DNA of 36,069 nucleotides from Actinomyces sp. (GCF_030530635.1 NZ_JAUMUL010000032.1:1-36069), one strand, 5' to 3'; shown: positions 25,001-32,459, counted from the first letter of the stretch. Numbers and translations: made by a program. Notes: generated by a model from the letters alone, not told the origin.

Positions 25001-26213
25001 TTTGGAGCTCGTGGACGGCCGCGGCATGCCCGCGCCCGGACACACCGCCGTCGAGTCGGTTCCCGCGGAGGTGGGCCGGGTGGTCGATCTGATCATCGAC
25101 CACGCCCTGACCCGTCCCGAGCAGTCGCTCGGTGTGATCGCCCTCAACGCGCGTCACGCGGAGGAGATTCGCCGTGCCGCGACCGTCGCCGTCGCCGGTT
25201 CTCCAGCACTGGCCGGCTTTTTCGAGACAGGTGTGTCCGAGCCCTTCGTGGTTGTGGACCTGGGGGAGGCCCGGTCGTTGCGCCGTGACCACATCATCAT
25301 CTCTGTCGGCTTCGCAAAGACCCCGCACGGGCGCACCATCCACAGCTTTGGCGAGGTCAGCGACATGGGCGGCATGGTTGGCCTGGTCGATGCGCTGTGC
25401 GCCTCACGGGGCGCCACGCAGGTCGTGTCCTGCCTGGGGGCGGACGATATCGACGCCGAACGGCTGCATGCCCCCGGCGCCCGGCTGCTGCGCGAGGTAC
25501 TCGTGCACGCCGCCGATTCCGGCGCGCAGTATCCGCAACGCGATGAGACGGCGCCAGAACAGTTGCTGGTCGAGTTGGCCGAGCACTTGTGGCGCAGGGG
25601 CCTGGTGGTCGTGCCCCGGTATGGCATTGAGGGCGGGGTACGCATTCCGCTGGCCATCGGTCATCCCGACCTGCCTGGCGAACTGCTCGTGGCCGTGCTC
25701 ACCGACGATGCCGATTACGTCGCCGAGCCGAGCCTGCGTCGACGCGACCGCCATTGGGTGGAACGCCTGCAATGCCGCGGTTGGCGCGTGCATATGGCCT
25801 ACTCCGCCGGGGTGTTTGTCGACGTTGAGGAGGAGACGAGGCGGATCGAGGCGCAGGTGCTGGAGGTGCTTGCCTCGCGTACGCAGGCCGCCGTCGCCTC
25901 ACTGCCGGAGCGTGTGGAGGAGACGGCCGTATCCCCGCTCGAGTCGCATGACGCCCCGGTGTCCGCCGTCACCCCGCCCACTGTGCCTGTGCGTGCTGAA
26001 CGGCCGCCGATTGCCCAGGGTCTGCCACTGCAGGCCTACTCGGATGATCAGCTCGACGACCTCGTCAACTGGGTGCGCTCAGACGGGCTGAGACGTTCCG
26101 AGGCCGAGGAGGTCGAGGAACTCCGGGAAGCTCTCGCCCTGACTCGTCGTGGCTCCGGGATCGACGCCGTGTTGACCAACGCGGTGCGACGCACCCATGG
26201 TGACGGGCGGTAG
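22086..26213 (+). CDS. Degenerate giant SF1 helicase-like protein with Vsr-like C-terminal domain
   Basis: A 1375-residue protein with the layout of DUF4011/DNA2-NAM7-type SF1 helicases. It has a DUF4011-like N-terminus (SIEVNPILTRAL, 205-216). The Q motif LDPAQLDAVEAV (329-340) leads to the Walker A position, which reads LDAPPGSDVAGT (348-359) instead of GPPGTGKT. A helical insert with coiled-coil segments follows (about 430-870). The Walker B region reads ILDASAHVPVC (about 885-895) where DEASQ is expected. Motif III VVGDPRRATSG has Arg for Gln (about 910-920), and the motif VI NVALTRA is replaced by LVDALCASR. The end (about 1170-1290) matches the REase_MTES_1575/Vsr fold (LAIGHPDLPGELLVAVLTDD, RRDRHWVERLQCRGWRVHM), again without clear metal-binding acids. 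ATP hydrolysis and cleavage are thus unlikely. A scaffold role or pseudo-enzyme is inferred. GAGGTG precedes the ATG. Confidence 0.85.
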   Translation: MTPSLFSLGRNRRNAGARARAPEDAEPVVEPAVETSQPGPAPELDPGRLARIDAALDAWRQELADLGGISSLDAFSERDGIVDLTAAHPSGLAQLYAGRPTHLGSLVRERVALGIARQSLRELAGRTDLLSRRFGVAPVYLAIGLAGWTEPVSVADDADDAAADASATLDVAGASAVRTVSAPVLLRPVRLSSAGADAALTLDKSIEVNPILTRALRRHGCKVDVDVVARATLAEDGFTPRDALNGIGSLGREFLPGFEVHERLVVGAFVHPGQALLEDFGATVERARASALVAALAGDTEARAALDVVLPEPNPADRAPERERGVGDLDPAQLDAVEAVGSGASLLLDAPPGSDVAGTLAAVIADAAALGRTVLHVPATSADGHAVAAALRELGLGSIVLDLTEDAAWRRHAGESIKAAMGVTVPDLDVTDIVEMRNRLTSVREKLSRYISALHRPREPWGASAYDALQHLAELTSGRVRARTTVRVAPGRLEHLDADGRRRGGELLRRAHALGLFTSALADSAWNGMAVADVDEATDALARLTRLADELLPRIIEQTAAASTSTGIVPADTLAQWCEQLEMLDGVRDSLDIFLPEVFERSAADMVIATASKRWRQEHGVEMNRSTRRRHTKQARDLVRPGREVADLHGELAKVQQRREVWRRYDSEGGWPRLPQGLDEMQRVAARARDAVTALQPIIGADPPLMELPLAELEQRARALAADDVTVHKLPEINQVAMALNELGLTPLLDDLAARGVEPEQIDDELTYCWWYSLLGQIVRDDPDLGGLDADALSDLAVSLRELDGSQADSLAGPVAQACARRVRDAVDADKVAARSLYRALSLEEGVPLRDIIAAHPVALVAKPVWIVPPTLVPQVFAADAVVDLAILDASAHVPVCRVMPAFVRAEQVLVVGDPRRATSGLAAELGPLLPRVTLPTVHNMLDAEIAAFLAANGYEGAVEAIPAPPGRSRLSLELVDGRGMPAPGHTAVESVPAEVGRVVDLIIDHALTRPEQSLGVIALNARHAEEIRRAATVAVAGSPALAGFFETGVSEPFVVVDLGEARSLRRDHIIISVGFAKTPHGRTIHSFGEVSDMGGMVGLVDALCASRGATQVVSCLGADDIDAERLHAPGARLLREVLVHAADSGAQYPQRDETAPEQLLVELAEHLWRRGLVVVPRYGIEGGVRIPLAIGHPDLPGELLVAVLTDDADYVAEPSLRRRDRHWVERLQCRGWRVHMAYSAGVFVDVEEETRRIEAQVLEVLASRTQAAVASLPERVEETAVSPLESHDAPVSAVTPPTVPVRAERPPIAQGLPLQAYSDDQLDDLVNWVRSDGLRRSEAEEVEELREALALTRRGSGIDAVLTNAVRRTHGDGR

Positions 26214-26217
26214 GCGC

Positions 26218-26469
26218 ATGCATTACACGGACGGGAGCAGCACGGCCGGGGGACGCCCTAGGCGACGCGTAGTCGCGCTGTCCCCACAGGATGCGGCCCG
26301 TATCGCCCGGGGCGAGGTGCCGCAGGCGCAGGCGGAGGCGGACAGGCGCCGCTGCAAGGATGCATTGACCGACGCCCGCTCCCGTGCCGGAGGCGTATTC
26401 GGACGCGAGGCGGAGGAAGGGGCAAATGACGTCCGGCTGCTGCGGGAGGTGCCGCCTCACTGGGGCTGA
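26218..26469 (+). CDS. Small hypothetical protein coupled to the giant helicase-like gene
   Basis: An 83-residue basic protein starting MHYTDGSSTAGGRPRRRVV, 4 nt after the stop of the giant gene. GGCGGTAGG upstream serves as ribosome site and overlaps the preceding stop, suggesting translational coupling. The middle (SPQDAARIARGEVPQAQAEADRRRCKDALTDARSR) is predicted helical. The C-terminus NDVRLLREVPPHWG is short and hydrophobic. No family recognised. Codon use with high GC at third positions and lack of another overlapping candidate support a real gene. Its placement suggests it works with, or is regulated with, the helicase-like protein, but no function can be given. Confidence 0.55.
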   Translation: MHYTDGSSTAGGRPRRRVVALSPQDAARIARGEVPQAQAEADRRRCKDALTDARSRAGGVFGREAEEGANDVRLLREVPPHWG

Positions 26470-26592
26470 GCCGCGGGCGGACCGGCCCGCTATGCGGTGC
26501 CTGTACCGGTGCCTGTACGGTGTAACCGCCGCAAGTGGCATATCAGCAGCATGGGCAGGGCACCATCCTCGTGTTTGCGCGGCGGTCTCGTG

Positions 26593-26633
26593 CAGAAAAA
26601 CAAGTGGCGTCCGCCCTGGGGCGGACGCCACTT
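26593..26633 (-). terminator. Rho-independent terminator of mscL
   Basis: Perfect 15-bp inverted repeat AAGTGGCGTCCGCCC / GGGCGGACGCCACTT (26602-26616, 26619-26633) with a 2-nt loop. On the minus strand it is followed by TTGTTTTTC, a proper T-run, downstream of the mscL stop. Confidence 0.85.
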
Positions 26634-26689
26634 CGCTCCGGTGCTCCGGGCGTCGGCGCAAAGACCGAGCGGAGCCCTCGAGCCGTGGA

Positions 26690-27076
26690 TCAGCGCTGCT
26701 GCTGCTTGAGTAGATCGCGGATCTCGGTCAGCACCTCGACATCGGTCGGCTCGGCGGGCTTGTCGTCCTCCTCCTTCTTCAGGCGGGCGGTGAGCCGGTT
26801 CATGGGTGCAACGATGCAGAAGTAGACGGCCGCGGCGACGAGCAGGAAGTTGATGGCTGCGGTGATGATCGTGCCCGGCTGGATCGGGTCGGAGCCGTTG
26901 ATGGAGAACTGCAGCACGGAGTCGAAGTTCGGCTGGCCGACCAGGGCGCCGATGATGCCCATGATGACATCAGTGACGGCCTGTACGATGGGGGAGAAGG
27001 CGGCACCGATGATGACGGCCACAGCCAGGTCCAGGACGTTGCCCTGGGAGATGAACTCCTTGAATCCCTTGATCAA
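26690..27076 (-). CDS. mscL: Large-conductance mechanosensitive channel MscL
   Basis: Homopentameric membrane channel that opens under membrane tension and protects cells in hypo-osmotic shock. The 128-residue protein has the family start IKGFKEFISQGNVLDLAVAVIIGAAF (amphipathic helix and TM1, about 2-40). A variable outer loop (about 45-68) is followed by TM2 (INFLLVAAAVYFCIV, about 70-90) and the charged C-terminal bundle KKEEDDKPAEPTDVEVLTEIRDLL. The start is set at TTG 27076: AAAGGGG lies 5 nt upstream and it gives the canonical M-I-K-G-F start. The ATG at 27091 has no ribosome site and adds five extra residues that include the ribosome-site sequence itself. Part of the actinobacterial block mscL - SAF protein - 5-FCL. 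Confidence 0.94.
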   Translation of the reverse strand: MIKGFKEFISQGNVLDLAVAVIIGAAFSPIVQAVTDVIMGIIGALVGQPNFDSVLQFSINGSDPIQPGTIITAAINFLLVAAAVYFCIVAPMNRLTARLKKEEDDKPAEPTDVEVLTEIRDLLKQQQR

Positions 27077-27190
27077 TGGGACCCCTTTCATAGTCGGGCG
27101 AGGGCATGGGTTAGCCGCTCGCTCAGCGTGTGAAAACGGGGCCGGCGCAGCCGGATGGACCGCAGCGGCACCATGCAGCACGGATCGAAA

Positions 27191-27889
27191 TCAGGGACTC
27201 AGCACGATGCCGAGCGCACCATTCGTGGCCGCGCCGACAATTAGACTAGCGTTCACAGCGGGGACGGCAAGGGTAACGAGTGTGACCTTCGTCTGTGCGG
27301 TCCACTGGCCGGCGTCGCCCTCCTGCTGCGTGAGCACCACCCGGGCGCCGGAACAGACGACCGTGTAGGCCCCGTCCTCGCCATCCCCGATTGCCGCCGC
27401 GCCGCCGCGTTCGGCCACCACGTCCACCCGCGCTCCCGGCTCCGCCAGTTCGGCACCGACGTCGATAGGCACCTGCACCAGTCGTTCCGAGGGTGTCAGG
27501 GTGGTGGCCAGTGTCGCGCTCGTCATGGACGTGGTCAATACCATTCCCTCTTCCAACGCGATTGCGGCGCGGCTGCCCACCACGTCCGGTCCGGCGAGCC
27601 CGGATTCCGGTAGCGCGGACTGCGCCACCGCGCGCATCTGAATGTCCGCGTCGGTCAGTACGGCGCCGGCATTGACCTGACGTGCCACCACCACGACCTC
27701 CTGCTGGTTCTCCGGAGCCGGTCGGAGCACACTGAGCGCGGCCATGACGGCGGCTCCCAGGCAGACTGCCACTACCAGGTGGCGGTGCCGCCACAGCAGC
27801 AGCGAGGGGCGTGGCGGGCGGTGACGCTCCACATGCGCGGTGCGGTCGGGGTGATTGGAGCGGCTGGGGCGGCGGCGGAGGTGAGGCAT
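27191..27889 (-). CDS. SAF-domain membrane-anchored protein (CpaB/RcpC-like)
   Basis: A 232-residue protein with a basic N-terminus, one transmembrane segment (about 38-56, HLVVAVCLGAAVMAALSVLR) and an extracytoplasmic SAF domain. The domain begins EVVVVARQVNAGAVLTDADIQ and continues VVGSRAAIALEEGMVLTTSM (about 64-140). This is the N-terminal pattern of CpaB/RcpC and FlgA-like pilus proteins. No other pilus gene is in the window, so a Flp-pilus role is not supported. The single-gene actinobacterial versions beside 5-FCL have unknown function. ATG 27889 is within 110 nt of the end of the upstream 5-FCL gene on the same strand. The C-terminal half (about 150-232) is beta-rich and unassigned. 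Confidence 0.82.
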   Translation of the reverse strand: MPHLRRRPSRSNHPDRTAHVERHRPPRPSLLLWRHRHLVVAVCLGAAVMAALSVLRPAPENQQEVVVVARQVNAGAVLTDADIQMRAVAQSALPESGLAGPDVVGSRAAIALEEGMVLTTSMTSATLATTLTPSERLVQVPIDVGAELAEPGARVDVVAERGGAAAIGDGEDGAYTVVCSGARVVLTQQEGDAGQWTAQTKVTLVTLAVPAVNASLIVGAATNGALGIVLSP

Positions 27890-27998
27890 GCATCCAAAGT
27901 GACACAGGGCATGGGTAGGCGCAGAGGGCCTGTGGATGGGCCTGGTGTGAGGGTGCCGTCGGTCGCGCCTGTGGATTGCCGTAGCCGGCCCGCCGTGG

Positions 27999-28670
27999 TC
28001 ACTGACTCCCGGCCGCAGGCGTGGCGCCACCGGCGAAGGCCGAGCCCTCCAACAGGAACCACTCGTCGGGGGTGATGACGGCGTCGACCGGCGCATCGTG
28101 CGGCTGCACCGGCAATGGTCCGGTGACCAGTTCGTCGTCGTGCACCACCGCGAACACGGGTGCTCCCGGGTGCCGCAGGGGCAGTACCCGGTCGTACCAG
28201 CCCCCGCCCTGACCCAGGCGTCTACCCGACCGGTCGACGGCGAGGGCCGGAACGATGACGGCCTGGGCATTCACAATCGCCGTGGCAGGCAGCACCTCGC
28301 CGCTGGGCTCCGGGGGACGGCCCGGGGATCGCTCCGCGAGGTCGGAGAGCCCACGGAAGTACCCCCAGGAGCGGGACAGGTGCGGACCGAGCACCGGCAG
28401 TAGCACGCCGGTACTGGACTCCTCCAGTTGCTGGAGCAGGAGCCGGGTGCAGGGCTCGTGCCCCACCGACACGTAGGCGGCGACGGTGTCCATGCCGGCA
28501 ATCGCCTGCAGGATGTGGGAGGTCAATTGCCGACAGATGGCGTTGTGCCCCTGCGTGGAGTGGTTGTGATGGGCGGCTCGATGCCCGCGCAGTACTTGAC
28601 GCAGCCGCTCCTTGGCGTCACCGGCCGCCAGGGACCCGGTGTCCGGCAGGACGCGTGCCCGAGTGCTCAT
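27999..28670 (-). CDS. 5-formyltetrahydrofolate cyclo-ligase
   Basis: Converts 5-formyl-THF to 5,10-methenyl-THF with ATP in one-carbon metabolism; cytosolic, 223 residues. Family signature GQGGGWYDR (about 153-161) binds ATP/Mg. Other landmarks are AKERLRQVLRGHR near the start (substrate loop), VAAYVSVGHEPCTRLLL and PVDAVITPDEWF at the end. The ATG at 28670 lies 6 nt after GACAAT with no ribosome site, fitting a leaderless mRNA; longer starts would cross that promoter. Divergent from the MoeA-like gene. In many actinobacteria galU lies between this gene and moeA, but it is missing here. Confidence 0.92.
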   Translation of the reverse strand: MSTRARVLPDTGSLAAGDAKERLRQVLRGHRAAHHNHSTQGHNAICRQLTSHILQAIAGMDTVAAYVSVGHEPCTRLLLQQLEESSTGVLLPVLGPHLSRSWGYFRGLSDLAERSPGRPPEPSGEVLPATAIVNAQAVIVPALAVDRSGRRLGQGGGWYDRVLPLRHPGAPVFAVVHDDELVTGPLPVQPHDAPVDAVITPDEWFLLEGSAFAGGATPAAGSQ

Positions 28671-28682
28671 GTCTGTATTGTC
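28671..28682 (-). promoter_or_regulatory. Leaderless -10 box of the 5-FCL gene
   Basis: Minus strand GACAAT (28682-28677) then 6 nt then ATG. Same spacing as the DUF3027 and GlpR-like genes. Confidence 0.5.
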
Positions 28683-28867
28683 GCAGGTGAGGATGCCCGG
28701 CGGGGAGGCCGAGGATGGGCTGTTGTCCCCATAGGGTGCACATGATGCGAGTCGGTCGCGACAATTCATCGCCCATGAGCCGGTTTGCCTCCTGTCGGCG
28801 AGACACATCCGGGTAGCCTGGGCCGGTACGCCCGGAACCGGCCCGGGCAGGAGGAGGAAGTAGCCCC

Positions 28868-30079
28868 ATGCGCACCGTTGCCGAGCATCTGGCGGCCTGT
28901 CTGGAGATCGCCCGGGCTGCGGCCCCCCTGGACGTGGTCCTTCTGGATGCGGTCGGCTGCGTCCTGGCGGAGGACGTCGTCGCCGACATCGATCTGCCGG
29001 CCGTCGACCTGGCGGGTCTGGACGGTTATGCGGTGGCCTGCGCGGATGTCGCCGCGGCCGGGGCGGGCGCGCCCGCCACCCTGGAAGTCATGGACGCCGT
29101 GCGCGCCGGCGACATGCGGCCCACGCGGTTGGTTCCGGGAACAGCCGTCCTGATCGACTCCGGAGCGCCGCTACCACTAGGGGCCGATGCCGTCGTGCCC
29201 TGGACGGATACGGATCGGGGCGAGTCTCGTGTACAAGTGCGCAAGGCGATCGGAAAGGGAGACAACGTACGGCGGCGTGCCGAGGATGTCGAGGCGGGCA
29301 CCACGGTACTGCCGCGGGGCTCGCGCATCTCCGCGCGACATATCGCGCTGCTGGCCGGTATCGGTCGACATCGGGTCAAGGTGCATCCGGCGCCACGGGT
29401 GGTCATCGTCTCCATCGGCGATGAGCTGGTCGAGCCCGACCATGCCCGCGAGGCCGGGGACGTCTTCGACGCCAACGGACACGCCCTGGCCTGCGCCGTG
29501 ACCGATGCCGGCGGACGGGCCTTCCGGGTGGCGGCTGTGCCCGACGATCTCGGTGCCTTGTCCGAGACCATTGAGGACCAGCTCGTACGCGCCGACGTGC
29601 TGATCACTACCGGCGGCCTGAGCGCCGGGCAGGGCGACACCGTCAAGGACGTGCTGGCCCCTCTGGGCACCGTGCGTTTCGACGCCGTGGCCATGTCCCC
29701 GGGGCGACAGCTGGGCATCGGCACGGTTGAAGACACCCCGATCTTCTGCCTGCCCGGCGAGCCGGTCAGCGCTCAGATCGCATTCGAGACCTTCATCCGA
29801 CCGGTCCTGAGGCAGATAGCCGGCTGGAAGGATCTGCACCGCGCCTCCGTTCCCGCAGTGGTCTCTTCCGGCTGGCACTCCCCGGCCCACAAGCGCCAGT
29901 TCGTGCCCGTGCAGCTGAGTGGTTCGCCGGCACGGGGATACGCCGCCGAGCCGACCTCGCAGCCGGGCACCACCCGGCTGCTCGCCCTGGCACGTGCCAA
30001 TGCGATCGCCGTCGTCCCCGAGGACACCCAGACGATTGTGGCCGGCGACACCCTGCACTGCCTGTTGCTAGATGCCTGA
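28868..30079 (+). CDS. MoeA-like/Glp-like molybdotransferase-family protein
   Basis: A 403-residue protein with the full MoeA domain order: N-terminal two-domain lid (LAGLDGYAV, Asp52 kept), the MogA/MoaB-like domain (GDELVEPDH about 184-192, TTGGLSAGQGDTVKDVL about 248-264, LPGEPVSAQIAFETF about 295-309) and a C-terminal beta-domain. Several active-site positions deviate from classical MoeA: TSGGVSVGDYD reads TTGGLSAGQGD, and LPGNPVSA reads LPGEPVSA. Canonical MoeA inserts molybdenum into molybdopterin. In Corynebacterium the homologous Glp is an FtsZ-binding division protein. The rimJ-like and GlpR/SepX-like genes downstream match that module, so a divisome role is favoured. Start ATG has GGAGGAGGAAG upstream. 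It overlaps the next gene by 8 nt. Confidence 0.88.
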   Translation: MRTVAEHLAACLEIARAAAPLDVVLLDAVGCVLAEDVVADIDLPAVDLAGLDGYAVACADVAAAGAGAPATLEVMDAVRAGDMRPTRLVPGTAVLIDSGAPLPLGADAVVPWTDTDRGESRVQVRKAIGKGDNVRRRAEDVEAGTTVLPRGSRISARHIALLAGIGRHRVKVHPAPRVVIVSIGDELVEPDHAREAGDVFDANGHALACAVTDAGGRAFRVAAVPDDLGALSETIEDQLVRADVLITTGGLSAGQGDTVKDVLAPLGTVRFDAVAMSPGRQLGIGTVEDTPIFCLPGEPVSAQIAFETFIRPVLRQIAGWKDLHRASVPAVVSSGWHSPAHKRQFVPVQLSGSPARGYAAEPTSQPGTTRLLALARANAIAVVPEDTQTIVAGDTLHCLLLDA

Positions 30080-30779
30080 GCCTGACCTCCTGAAGACGAG
30101 CGGGCGTCGGGACGGCCTCCGGAGCCTGTTCCGCCTAGGGGGACGCCGCTTCCCCTGGCCGGTGACCTTGACCGAGGCGGCCGTGACCGCGCGTGGACTG
30201 GCGCGTGGACCGCGTACTGTGGCGCTGCGTCCTATCAGGGCCGGCGATGAGGCGGACTGGTTACGCTTGCGGCTGGCCGACGACGCCCGGCTGACCCCCT
30301 GGGAGGCGACGCTGCCGCCGGACAGCCCCGACGTGCTCGGTGGCTTCAGGGAGTACGTGCGCACTCAGAACCGCCTCGCGCGCCGCGGCGAGGCCATGCC
30401 CTTCGTGTTGGAGGTCGACGGGGTCTTCGCCGGGCAGGTGTCGGTGGCTTCGATCCGCTGGGGTGCGCTCGAGTGTGCCAGCTTGGGCTATTGGATCGGG
30501 TCCCAGTGGGAGGGGCGCGGGGTAATGGCGCTCGCGGTGGCAATGGTGCTGGACCACTTGCTCGGCCCGCGGGTGGGCCTGCATCGCGTGGAGATCGATG
30601 TCCGTCCCGAGAACATGCGCAGCCTTGCCGTATGCCGACGGCTCGGACTGCGTCGGGAGGGGATACGGCGGGGCCTGATGCATATCAATGGCGAGTGGGC
30701 GGACCATGCCACCTTCGCCGTCGTTGCGGAGGAGGTGACGACGAACGGCGAATTCGTGAGACGATTGGGGCTGGTGTGA
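30072..30779 (+). CDS. RimJ/RimL-family GNAT N-acetyltransferase
   Basis: Acetyl-CoA-dependent transferase of the RimJ type, 235 residues, cytosolic. A basic N-terminal extension (1-45) precedes the GNAT fold: VALRPIRAGDEADWLRLR, the GYWIGSQWEGRGVM acetyl-CoA loop (about 138-151) and the C-terminal ENMRSLAVCRRLGLRREGI element. RimJ-group proteins acetylate N-termini of proteins. Here the position between the MoeA/Glp-like gene (8-nt overlap) and the GlpR-like gene is conserved across many actinobacteria, so it may modify a component of that module. That is inference. The ATG lies inside the end of the preceding gene, implying coupled translation. Confidence 0.88.
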   Translation: MPEPDLLKTSGRRDGLRSLFRLGGRRFPWPVTLTEAAVTARGLARGPRTVALRPIRAGDEADWLRLRLADDARLTPWEATLPPDSPDVLGGFREYVRTQNRLARRGEAMPFVLEVDGVFAGQVSVASIRWGALECASLGYWIGSQWEGRGVMALAVAMVLDHLLGPRVGLHRVEIDVRPENMRSLAVCRRLGLRREGIRRGLMHINGEWADHATFAVVAEEVTTNGEFVRRLGLV

Positions 30780-30896
30780 ATTCTGATGTTCGGGTGGCGG
30801 TGCTGGTGCGCAACGACCGGAATTGCCGGAGGGAATGCGGGCGCAAATGGTGTCAACACGCCGCGCCCGTACCCGAATTCCACAGCCCGCCCCCTT

Positions 30897-30908
30897 TACG
30901 GTTAAGCC
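30897..30908 (+). promoter_or_regulatory. Leaderless -10 box of the SepX/GlpR-like gene
   Basis: TACGGT (30897-30902) lies exactly 6 nt before the GTG at 30909, with no ribosome site. The gene can therefore be transcribed apart from the moeA/rimJ-like pair. Confidence 0.5.
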
Positions 30909-32120
30909 GTGGGAATCGAAACGTGGGCGCTGATCGTTCTCGTCGCGGTTCTCGTCGTGTACCTGCTGCCGTTCCTGGTCGGGCGCCGCGAGGCGATGCG
31001 CATGGCCAATACGGAGGACCGCTACTCCGCGGGGTTGAGGCTCCTCGCCGCGGGTAGTGCCGCTGTTCCTGGAGGGGAATGCGTCGGCGGGCACGCCATG
31101 ATCTTTCGACGCCGACCGGAGGTGAGGGTGATGAACAGGCCCGAAGTCAGGAATGTGCGTGCGCTGCGCAAGGAGCGTGAACTCGCGCGCCTGCGTCAGG
31201 CGCATGAGCGCAGCCGTGAGCGGCGCCGCGTGGCTGCCTCGCACCGCGCCGCGGTGGCGTTGACGCTGCTCGGCGTCACTCTCGGCACAGTCGTGGTCGC
31301 CGCCATGACCGCCCTGCCTTGGTGGGTCGTTGCAGTACCCGGTGCGCTGCTGTGCGCGTCTGCCGGAGCCGGGCGGCGAGCAGCGCGGGCGTCGGCGGAG
31401 TCCGAGCGTCGCGAGCGTGCTCGCATTGCCGCGGTGGAGCAGGAGCTGACAGCGCTGACCGGCGGCTCGAGGGCAAACCGGGCGGTGGAGGCTGCAACCG
31501 GTCGGGACGCCGGGGCCGGTCTGCGGCAGACCGACATGGAGATGCAGGAGCCGGCATCGGAGCCGTTGGGGCGCCGCGCCGTCGTGGATGCCCTGAAGAG
31601 CAGCGGGAGTGCCCGTTCCGCGGCGGAGACAGCTCTGCGCGATACCGAGGCGCAGGATATGAGCTCCAAGGCGGATACCGAGTTCGCGGCCCACGACTCT
31701 GAGATGTCCAATGAGGCGACTGAGATGGCCGAGGCCGGGCGGGGGGCAGCGCTCCGGGAGGACGACGTGCCCCGGCCGGAGGCAAAGCGTGCAGAAGGCA
31801 CCACCTTAAGCGCTGATGTCGCTGAGCATGAGGCGCCAGGTAGATCGGAGGATGCGCGGGACGTCAAGGCGCCGGCCACACCGCCGCAGGGCTGGCGCCC
31901 GGTCAGTGTTCCGGCGCCTACCTACACCCTGGCCGCGCGCGCGCCACGTCGCAGCTACGAGCCGCCGTTGGAGGAGCCCTTCGACTCGGCTCCGGTTCCG
32001 GAACGGCCGCGCAACGCGCACACTTACCCCGCCGCAGCCGTTGAGACGGATACCGATGAGACGGTATTCCACCCCATTGACCTGGAAGCAGTGCTGGAAC
32101 GGCGTCGGGCCGGCGCCTGA
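30909..32120 (+). CDS. SepX/GlpR-like membrane protein of the divisome
   Basis: A 403-residue membrane protein: TM1 at residues 5-24 (TWALIVLVAVLVVYLLPFLV), a basic cytoplasmic stretch with RRPEVRNVRALRKERELARL (about 68-95), then TM2 and TM3 (about 113-153). A long acidic disordered region (about 160-340) leads to a conserved C-terminal stretch GWRPVSVPAPTYTLAARAPR. This order fits Streptomyces SepX and corynebacterial GlpR, the membrane partner of Glp in cell division. Identity rests on layout and the conserved Glp-RimJ-GlpR order, not on alignment. The GTG at 30909 has a -10-like box 6 nt before it and no ribosome site, so transcription may start separately from the moeA/rimJ pair. Confidence 0.82.
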   Translation: MGIETWALIVLVAVLVVYLLPFLVGRREAMRMANTEDRYSAGLRLLAAGSAAVPGGECVGGHAMIFRRRPEVRVMNRPEVRNVRALRKERELARLRQAHERSRERRRVAASHRAAVALTLLGVTLGTVVVAAMTALPWWVVAVPGALLCASAGAGRRAARASAESERRERARIAAVEQELTALTGGSRANRAVEAATGRDAGAGLRQTDMEMQEPASEPLGRRAVVDALKSSGSARSAAETALRDTEAQDMSSKADTEFAAHDSEMSNEATEMAEAGRGAALREDDVPRPEAKRAEGTTLSADVAEHEAPGRSEDARDVKAPATPPQGWRPVSVPAPTYTLAARAPRRSYEPPLEEPFDSAPVPERPRNAHTYPAAAVETDTDETVFHPIDLEAVLERRRAGA

Positions 32121-32201
32121 GCGTACGCGGCGGTGGCGCTAGTCACTTCGCTCCGACTTGCGGACGGACGCGGCCACGGTGCTACCATCAGCTTTGCTTC
32201 A

Positions 32202-32274
32202 GGGGCTATGGCGCAGTTGGTAGCGCGTCTCGTTCGCAATGAGAAGGTCGGGGGTTCGAATCCCCCTAGCTCCA
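32202..32274 (+). tRNA. tRNA-Ala (anticodon CGC)
   Basis: Cloverleaf with acceptor GGGGCTA/TAGCTCC, anticodon stem TCTCG/TGAGA and loop TTCGCAA (anticodon CGC at 32235-32237), T-arm GTTCGAATC. CCA is not encoded. It marks the border between the conserved block and the accessory tail. Confidence 0.94.
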
Positions 32275-32291
32275 CCGGAATGATCGCAGTC

Positions 32292-32331
32292 GAATCGTCC
32301 CGCCCGCGCTTCGGGCGGGACGATTCGTTTT
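32292..32331 (+). terminator. Rho-independent terminator of tRNA-Ala
   Basis: Perfect 15-bp stem GAATCGTCCCGCCCG (32292-32306) / CGGGCGGGACGATTC (32312-32326), 5-nt loop, then GTTTT. Confidence 0.88.
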
Positions 32332-32459
32332 GATGGCCTCCGGAAGTCACTGGTGGGGATGCGGGTGATAGGCGTGAACGAGAACGTGGGCCCGCTCGCT
32401 AGGGCACCTTCCCACGGGACGTTCTGGGCGGCTACGACGGGTATCGGTGGGTCGGCTAG

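Noticed and set aside
23124..25343. 739-codon antisense ORF inside the giant helicase-like gene
   Set aside because: Low-complexity Gly/His/Gln/Val-rich translation with no family; mirror of codon bias in the real gene.
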